Source: Phytomonas francai (Eukaryota > Euglenozoa > Kinetoplastea > Trypanosomatida > Trypanosomatidae). From it: a DNA stretch of 64,000 nt. The position numbers were made by a program, and so were the translations under genes. The DNA lies in contig MJCC01000006.1 in NCBI GenBank assembly GCA_001766655.1, positions 63,623-127,622 of the forward strand. Direction: 5' to 3'. Below the pieces are notes generated by a model, which was given only the letters and a program-made list of their open reading frames with translations, did not search any database and was not told where the DNA came from. Of the stretch, positions 58,959 to 64,000 are shown piece after piece (the first letter of the stretch is position 1; every line of letters begins with the position of its first letter).

Positions 58959-59010
58959 TATATCTATCTATCTATCTATCTATATATATATATATATAGA
59001 TATATATATC
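58959..59010. repeat. Compound (TATC)n(TA)n microsatellite
   Basis: About five TATC units followed by TA units with one GA interruption, ~52 bp, downstream of profilin. Directly visible. Confidence 0.92.
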
Positions 59011-59171
59011 AGTCCTTCAGGTAAGTCGTAAATCTTTATATATTTCTTATTCGGAATAATTATCGCATTACTTTACAAATATTATCCTATAAAACACAAG
59101 AAGCGAACCTTAAATGTTTATTTTCCGTGAAATGTTGAATGCTTTGACCTTTTTGGACAGTAATATATACG

Positions 59172-59198
59172 CTTATTATTTCTTTCTCCATAAAAAAG
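59172..59198 (+). promoter_or_regulatory. Probable spliced-leader acceptor of the 62-aa Cys-rich gene
   Basis: CTTATTATTTCTTTCTCC is followed by ATAAAAAAG, AG at 59197-59198, 18 nt before the ATG at 59217. This supports the small frame as a real gene. Inferred. Confidence 0.5.
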
Positions 59199-59216
59199 AA
59201 ACTAAAGACTGAACAC

Positions 59217-59405
59217 ATGCTTAGTGATTTTCATAGGTGTGATAAAAGCATGAGATGTATATGTGGCATGCCAATGTGCCCAATTTGTGCTCGAATATGC
59301 ATGGCATGTGATCGCCTAGTATGCCCAAATTGCATCCCACCAAATATGCATCATTGCAAACGTTGCTGCCTTGCCTACTTTCAAAATTATGGATATCGAC
59401 TCTGA
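59217..59405 (+). CDS. 62-aa Cys-rich mini-protein with Siva-like zinc-binding spacing
   Basis: A complete small frame with 13 cysteines. The core CICGMPMCPICARICMAC and DRLVCPNC has the spacing C-x4-C-x2-C-x3-C-x2-C-x4-C-x2-C. This is the same as the C-terminal cysteine domain of the apoptosis-linked protein Siva (CERALCGQCVRTC, then CGSVACTLC); only the first CxxC is CxC here. A second group, HHCKRCC, follows, and the end AYFQNYGYRL replaces Siva's CAMFE ending. It lacks the rest of Siva. Likely a zinc-binding adaptor. Spacing to neighbours is normal (310 and 295 bp), and a good pyrimidine tract precedes the ATG. Assignment to the Siva family is by spacing only. Confidence 0.6.
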   Translation: MLSDFHRCDKSMRCICGMPMCPICARICMACDRLVCPNCIPPNMHHCKRCCLAYFQNYGYRL

Positions 59406-59700
59406 TTATTGATTTTGTATTGTATTTATGGGTAGATAAAACCTAACAAGATAAATGCATAAAGTTAAACGAAACTACTTTGGCTTGTGCACTATGTTGC
59501 TATTTACTTATCGTCGATAGCGATATATCTCAATTGTTATCCTATCTCTGCAAACAATACTAGTTTTTGCGTTTCAAAAGCATTGCAACTATTTCCATTA
59601 GACATATGCAAATAGTTTTCCCCAGTTTCTGTCTTCTTTTTTTTTCTGGGTTGTCAACGTCTCGAAGCATTCTAGTCTTTTTGTATATTAGATCCATATT

Positions 59701-60126
59701 ATGCTAGCGAAACGCGTTAATAGGTGTATTTTACCTGTTGTGAGGGCTGCAATCTTGCATGCACCATCTTGCCTTTCATTAGCTCTGGTACGCAAACCTT
59801 CTGTTTGTATCAACAATGCTATGCCAACTTTTTTAATTGATGCAGATAAGCCGCGTTCGTTAGAGTGCGGAACTGGCCAACCAGCGCAAAGAGGACGAAG
59901 GAAACCCCTTGTATGGAAGCGTCGACATCCCTGGTTTGATCGTCAGTGGTCTTTGGATCTGAAGCGTGTAAAGAAAGGCCCCGAAACACCTCACTTTCCG
60001 GAGGGGGTTCCGTTCACTCCCATAAGGACCTTTCAGTCCTTTTCAGGGAGGTCTTGGAAGATCAACGCGGGAAGGCGCCGCAAGATTCGGTTGTCGCTTA
60101 AAAGAGGTCGTAAGAAGCTTCTATAG
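59701..60126 (+). CDS. Basic protein, probably mitochondrial (mitoribosome-like), unknown family
   Basis: 141 residues, strongly basic. The first ~40 residues (MLAKRVNRCILPVVRAAILH and on) form an Arg-bearing, Ser/Ala/Leu-rich segment typical of a mitochondrial presequence. The mature part has RRKPLVWKRRHPWFDRQWSL, an aromatic/Arg block, and ends with SWKINAGRRRKIRLSLKRGR followed by KKLL. Such a basic, Trp-containing tail is common among mitochondrial ribosomal proteins, and this is the preferred reading, but no specific family is recognised. It lies ~240 bp upstream of the TauE/SafE-like gene. Confidence 0.6.
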   Translation: MLAKRVNRCILPVVRAAILHAPSCLSLALVRKPSVCINNAMPTFLIDADKPRSLECGTGQPAQRGRRKPLVWKRRHPWFDRQWSLDLKRVKKGPETPHFPEGVPFTPIRTFQSFSGRSWKINAGRRRKIRLSLKRGRKKLL

Positions 60127-60362
60127 TCTCCTGGTTAGTTTGTTGCCGCAGTTAGCTCGTCATCTTCTCCGTTGTTGTTGTTTTGTTCTTCTCTTAGTGT
60201 TTCCAACCAAACGTTACTCTGGGTGGTATGTCAATCGTAAATTTACAACGCTGTATGTGTCCTTCGTTTCTTTTGAACTATCTGATCATTGCCTTTTTTT
60301 TCTCTTCCTACCACTATTTTCCCCTTTTGTTTGCAAAATATTTGTAGATACGAGATTTTCTC

Positions 60363-61784
60363 ATGAGGCGTCTCCCCCATCTTTTCCTTATCCTATTAAG
60401 CTTGTCTGTTCTCTTCTTGTGTACGGAGGCTCTTGCGGCGGTTAGCTGTACCTACAAAACCCAGCGCGTGGAATGCGGCAAGCTCGCCTGCAGTAAAACC
60501 GAGCACGTCTGCGTGCGCTGCACGGCCGACAACGACTGCTATCCGGCCTCGATGGAGTGCGCGCACGGCAGCGGCAGGTGCCACGTCCGGACCCTGCAAA
60601 AAGGCTTCAGCTGGCGGACGGTCCTCGCGATGGTCTGCGGGGTCGCCGTCTGCGCGATCGGCATCATCTCGGGCGCCGGGGGCGGCGGCATTATCGTGCC
60701 CATGTTCGCCGGTTTACTCCAGTTCCCCCTGGAGACGGCGGTGGGGACTTCGCAGGTCACCGTGTGCGGGCAGAGCATCCTGAATGTGTATATGTCCTCC
60801 CGGAGGAAGTATGTCGACAGCATGTGGGACCGCCCGCTCATTAACTACCAGTACCTCAACTTGATCTTTCCACTCGGCTTGTTGGGAACCCTATTCGGGA
60901 TACTGAACACGGTGCTGCCCGATGCGCTTCGACTGGTGCTCCTTTTTTCGCTGCTCTCTGTCGTTTTGTATCGTACCATCCTAAAGACCCTAAAACAGTA
61001 TAAAAAGGATATCGAGCATAAAAAACCCGTGTTCGTTAACGACGATGATGCGGAACCGCCGGAAGCACCTGCGGAAGCCGCGACTACGCCGGAAGCACCT
61101 GTGTCACACAACATTCCGCAAGAGCAATATCCTGTGAAATATTTATTGCTGTATCTATTTTATTTTATCTTGTTGCTTCTATCCAATGTTACTCGCTTGT
61201 TTTGTACGTGCGGTGGCGCAATTTATTACTTGACGTTGATTCTGCCCGCCATAATCCTCTTTGGGGGGTATTGCTATGCGTACCGTAGCCTGAGGGATTT
61301 TCACGCCGTCTGCCCGGACGTTATTACCTTTCGGTGGAGCCGCAAGACCGCGTTGTATTATCCGCTGGTGGCCATCTTCGCGGGGGCGGCGGGGGCGATA
61401 TTGGGGATTGGGGGGGGTATGATACTTGGGTTTATTCTTTATGAAATTGACTTGATCCCGGACGAGGTGTCGGTGACGAGCAACGTGGTGACGTGCTTTA
61501 TCGCACTTTCCTCCGCGAGTTGTGCACTTTTAAAGGGGGATGTGCCCTATGATTTTGCGGTCATTTTTTTCGGCCTCGGGCTAATTAGCACGCTGATTGG
61601 TAACATGATTCTCTTAAAGGAAATACGCAAGCGTGGGCTTAAATTTCTCATTATTTTGTCCTTGGCCTTTATTACGTTTGGCTCTTTGATTGCGACAGGT
61701 ACATACAGTATAATTAATATACTTGAAAAGGATGATAGATCTGATATTTTGAGCTTCGGGAAGTTGTGTCTCCCAAAAATATAG
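60363..61784 (+). CDS. TauE/SafE-family membrane transporter with Cys-rich N-terminal domain
   Basis: 473 residues. Residues 1-26 are a cleavable-looking signal sequence. Residues ~29-78 hold ten cysteines (CTYKTQRVECGKLACSKTEH, CVRC, NDCYPASMEC, GRCHVR), an extracytoplasmic disulphide-rich head. The two TauE/SafE halves follow. First half: GIISGAGGGGIIVPMFAGLL then FPLETAVGTSQVTVCGQSIL. Second half: GAAGAILGIGGGMILGFILY then DEVSVTSNVVTCFIALSSAS. Each half has the Gly-rich signature and the '.A..TS....' follow-up. An acidic Ala/Pro/Glu loop (~222-245) joins them. About nine or ten helices in all. Relatives export sulfite, sulfoacetate or other organic anions; the substrate here is unknown. 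The 5' third sits in a strikingly GC-rich patch (about 60430-60850). Confidence 0.88.
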   Translation: MRRLPHLFLILLSLSVLFLCTEALAAVSCTYKTQRVECGKLACSKTEHVCVRCTADNDCYPASMECAHGSGRCHVRTLQKGFSWRTVLAMVCGVAVCAIGIISGAGGGGIIVPMFAGLLQFPLETAVGTSQVTVCGQSILNVYMSSRRKYVDSMWDRPLINYQYLNLIFPLGLLGTLFGILNTVLPDALRLVLLFSLLSVVLYRTILKTLKQYKKDIEHKKPVFVNDDDAEPPEAPAEAATTPEAPVSHNIPQEQYPVKYLLLYLFYFILLLLSNVTRLFCTCGGAIYYLTLILPAIILFGGYCYAYRSLRDFHAVCPDVITFRWSRKTALYYPLVAIFAGAAGAILGIGGGMILGFILYEIDLIPDEVSVTSNVVTCFIALSSASCALLKGDVPYDFAVIFFGLGLISTLIGNMILLKEIRKRGLKFLIILSLAFITFGSLIATGTYSIINILEKDDRSDILSFGKLCLPKI

Positions 61785-64000
61785 CACATTTTGCTTTTTT
61801 AGTTTTACTTTTGACGGGGGAAAACGACGCGAAATAGACGATTTAGATATTTTTTCCCACCTTTTTATACCTCCACAATTTTTCAGTTCTTTTTCCCATT
61901 GCATCATATTTCTATATCCTAGCTTCAATACTCTGGTTAAATTTTAAAATTTACAGAATTTAAAATCTTTCATAGATGCTTATGGAGATAATATTCTAAT
62001 AGATGTGTCTCATAGCACCCTGCCAATAGGTTTAGGCGCAGGAATTTTGTGTGTCTATGCGGTCAAAATAGCAGAGAAGATGGGTGAATATTGAACTACG
62101 CGTATTATATATTTTTTTTCGAAACTATCAATTGAAGTGATATTTATCTTTTAGAAATGCATAAAAAAAATGCTTTAAAAAAATTATGTAGACCGCATGT
62201 TGTACCAAAGACCTTTTTTTTACTTTTTGATACAATTTTTTTTCCCCAATGTAGTTCCTATTGATAACGCCAACGATTCAGTATTTTTATTTTACTCAGC
62301 AATGATTCTTGCTTACTTTCGTCTATATTTATAAATTTAAATCGTTGAATTGATCCTGAACTTGATTGTGTATACAGAAATATTAAACTATGAAGTATTC
62401 ATTTCACTGACCTATGTTCACGGGATTTTTTTTTAATATGCTGACTTTTTTTTTCTTTATATGAGCAACCATTTTCCAAAATGTATCGTCCCCTTGATCT
62501 CAGATCAGTCACTATATATATGCATTGTAAAGTGAATTGCATTTCTACTTTTTTTTTTACAAAAGCAATATGAATTGCAAATATGAGTATTTTTAGAAAC
62601 ATATACTAAGGTTTTTAATACGATAACCATTAACTAAATGGTTTAGAGCTATTTTTTTCTTTTATTTCGATCCATATTAATAATTAATTTTAGTAACACA
62701 TTCACCTTATGTTTAGGTTTCTGTGCACTGTTTTCAATACCGCGAAAGCATACTCAGAAACCTTTCGTTGCGTAGTATGACTCAGGGTACATAAATTGTA
62801 TGCTTTGTGTCAACTTTTGCATACATCATTACAGTGCACGTGATCTAAATCAACGCTTACACTAACAATGAAGTGAATGTCATTTTTTAAAATCCGATTG
62901 TCGGCTCCTTTCTACGTGTTTATGAATCCTAGCGCACATGTCAAAGTATGCATGTTTCTTTTCATTATTGATGATTGGTAATTCAGAGGTCTCTCATTTT
63001 TATCCTTCATTGCTCTGTAATGAGTCTACAAAAAGTTGACTATTCTCGGTACTCCATTCCTGATTCTGCCATGTTTATGCCTTCAGCTACTCTCAGCTTG
63101 CAATCCAACCAGAGGTGTTATTCCCTTTTTTTTTTTTCTGAAGTTACCCACGACAACTTGCTCTTCAAACATATCCCATGCAATGCATTCCCCGACATTC
63201 AATCTTCAGTTCTTAGTTTTTCTTTGTTGAGAAACCCACTTTGCTATTACCTTGACATTTCGTTGAACCATTTGTTCCTATTTTCATTGTGCTTATGCTA
63301 CACTGTTTTATGTTGCTAATACTATCAAAAGCGATGGCAACCACATCATCACCTCACATTTTTTCTTTCCGTGCGAAATTCAACTCTACTTACATGGTTG
63401 TGAAGTGCCACTTATATTTATTTTTAGTCCTACCGCGTTATCTGCTTCCTTGGGAACGACAAAAAATCCAATCTTACATATTCGTGTGTGATAATATTTG
63501 AACAGCGATTTGTGTCTATGGATATTCTGATGAATACTGTTCTTCCGAAAATTCAAGATACTCCCAATCAGGGTGCAACTTGTAACTTTCTGATGATCAA
63601 ATACCTAGATCATCTAGCTATTTAACATGGGACCAATGTTTATGAGCTAATTCTCCTTCTGTTTATTGGTCTTCCGGAGAGCGTGTTCAGAGCACTGGAC
63701 CTACGCGTTCTGTTTAAAACAGAAATCCATACCTCCAGTATTCGGTTCATTCTGTTCTCTTTTCGTGGATAAATAAACGAGTAAGTGGGGTCTATTACTC
63801 ATATTTTGGGTGTAAGGCTAAATACGCATCTGTGCTCAACGCTTGACGTTCTAAGTTTTTGGAGACATCGGTACATTTTCTATCCATTACAGGCGCACAG
63901 TGCGTTGTTACTCGTAGTTAACGAATTTCAGACGATATTATCCCTTCAAAGTGTTGTTTAAATTATATTAAAGGCTGCCTCCTGTGAAATGGGGTCTATT
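61785..64000. other. 2.2 kb stretch without supportable gene
   Basis: AT-rich to about 62.7 kb, with many T runs; moderately mixed composition after that. Frames of up to 114 codons (62975-63319) are Phe/Leu/Ser-rich and match nothing. A T14 run at 63127-63140 followed by CTGAAG could be a trans-splice acceptor for a gene starting beyond the window. A near-perfect palindrome (TTCTGTTTAAAACAGAA) lies at 63708-63724. Confidence 0.5.

Larger units (their letters stand above)
58907..59216. other. Intergenic spacer with TATC/TA repeat
   Basis: It contains the compound microsatellite at 58959-59010 and the leader of the 62-aa Cys-rich gene, including its pyrimidine tract. Confidence 0.55.

Noticed and set aside
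60140..60445. 101-codon plus-strand frame overlapping the transporter start
   Set aside because: It overlaps the signal-peptide region of a well-supported gene and is a T-rich frame.
62975..63319. 114-codon plus-strand frame after the transporter gene
   Set aside because: Phe/Leu/Ser/Cys-rich translation of T-rich DNA without any motif; the T14 tract lies within it.
1..64000. Retroposons (ingi/SIDER/SLACS-like) or DNA transposons
   Set aside because: No reverse transcriptase, endonuclease or transposase frames, and no long terminal or inverted repeats were recognised; short SIDER-type remnants cannot be excluded by eye.

Overview
The window looks like a kinetoplastid (most probably trypanosomatid) nuclear chromosome segment. 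All genes are single uninterrupted reading frames. They lie head-to-tail in two long same-strand arrays, separated by AT-rich spacers that carry pyrimidine tracts followed by AG, as expected for spliced-leader trans-splicing. The products include flagellar and transition-zone proteins, an NEK kinase and a trypanosomatid-style aldo-keto reductase. No introns, tRNA or rRNA genes, CRISPR arrays or intact transposons were seen. The species cannot be named from the sequence alone.

Layout. From the left edge to about 53.84 kb, 23 genes are read on the minus strand, so transcription runs from high to low coordinates. A 1.2 kb divergent strand-switch region follows (53.84-55.05 kb), with homopolymeric C runs on its left half and G runs on its right half. 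From 55.05 to 61.78 kb, seven genes are read on the plus strand. The last 2.2 kb shows no supportable gene. A second large gap of 3.6 kb (32.17-35.73 kb) lies inside the minus-strand array.

Genes in the minus-strand array, from the switch region leftwards: a coiled-coil orphan (375 aa), a 104 aa orphan, RTF2, a 1023 aa LRR protein, an aldo-keto reductase, ribosomal S2, a mitochondrial WW-like/DUF1279 (FAM210-like) protein, ribosomal L17, a kinesin-like/MORN3-like fusion, a TPR protein, a DED1/DDX3 helicase, an ELO-family protein lacking its catalytic histidines, proteasome RPN8, a Cys-rich zinc-ribbon orphan, the ER-fusion GTPase SEY1/RHD3, two divergent tandem paralogues of unknown function, a BART-domain protein, IFT140, an LRR protein, B9D1, a very large type I membrane protein, and an NEK kinase cut by the window edge. 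Plus-strand array: RAB4-like GTPase, an orphan, a CDC50/LEM3 flippase subunit, profilin, a 62 aa Siva-like Cys-rich mini-protein, a basic probable mitochondrial protein and a TauE/SafE-family transporter.

How they work together. As usual in kinetoplastids, neighbours are not an operon in the functional sense. Still, flagellum-linked genes are frequent (IFT140, B9D1, the BART protein, NEK, kinesin/MORN3 and possibly the LRR proteins). A second theme is endomembrane traffic and shape (SEY1, RAB4, CDC50). The most unusual items are the kinesin-MORN3 fusion with a decayed motor, the elongase-like protein with its HxxHH box destroyed, the Siva-like mini-protein, the paired CxCxxC/EHK paralogues, the mirrored G tracts at the strand switch, and sharply bounded GC-rich patches inside several genes.
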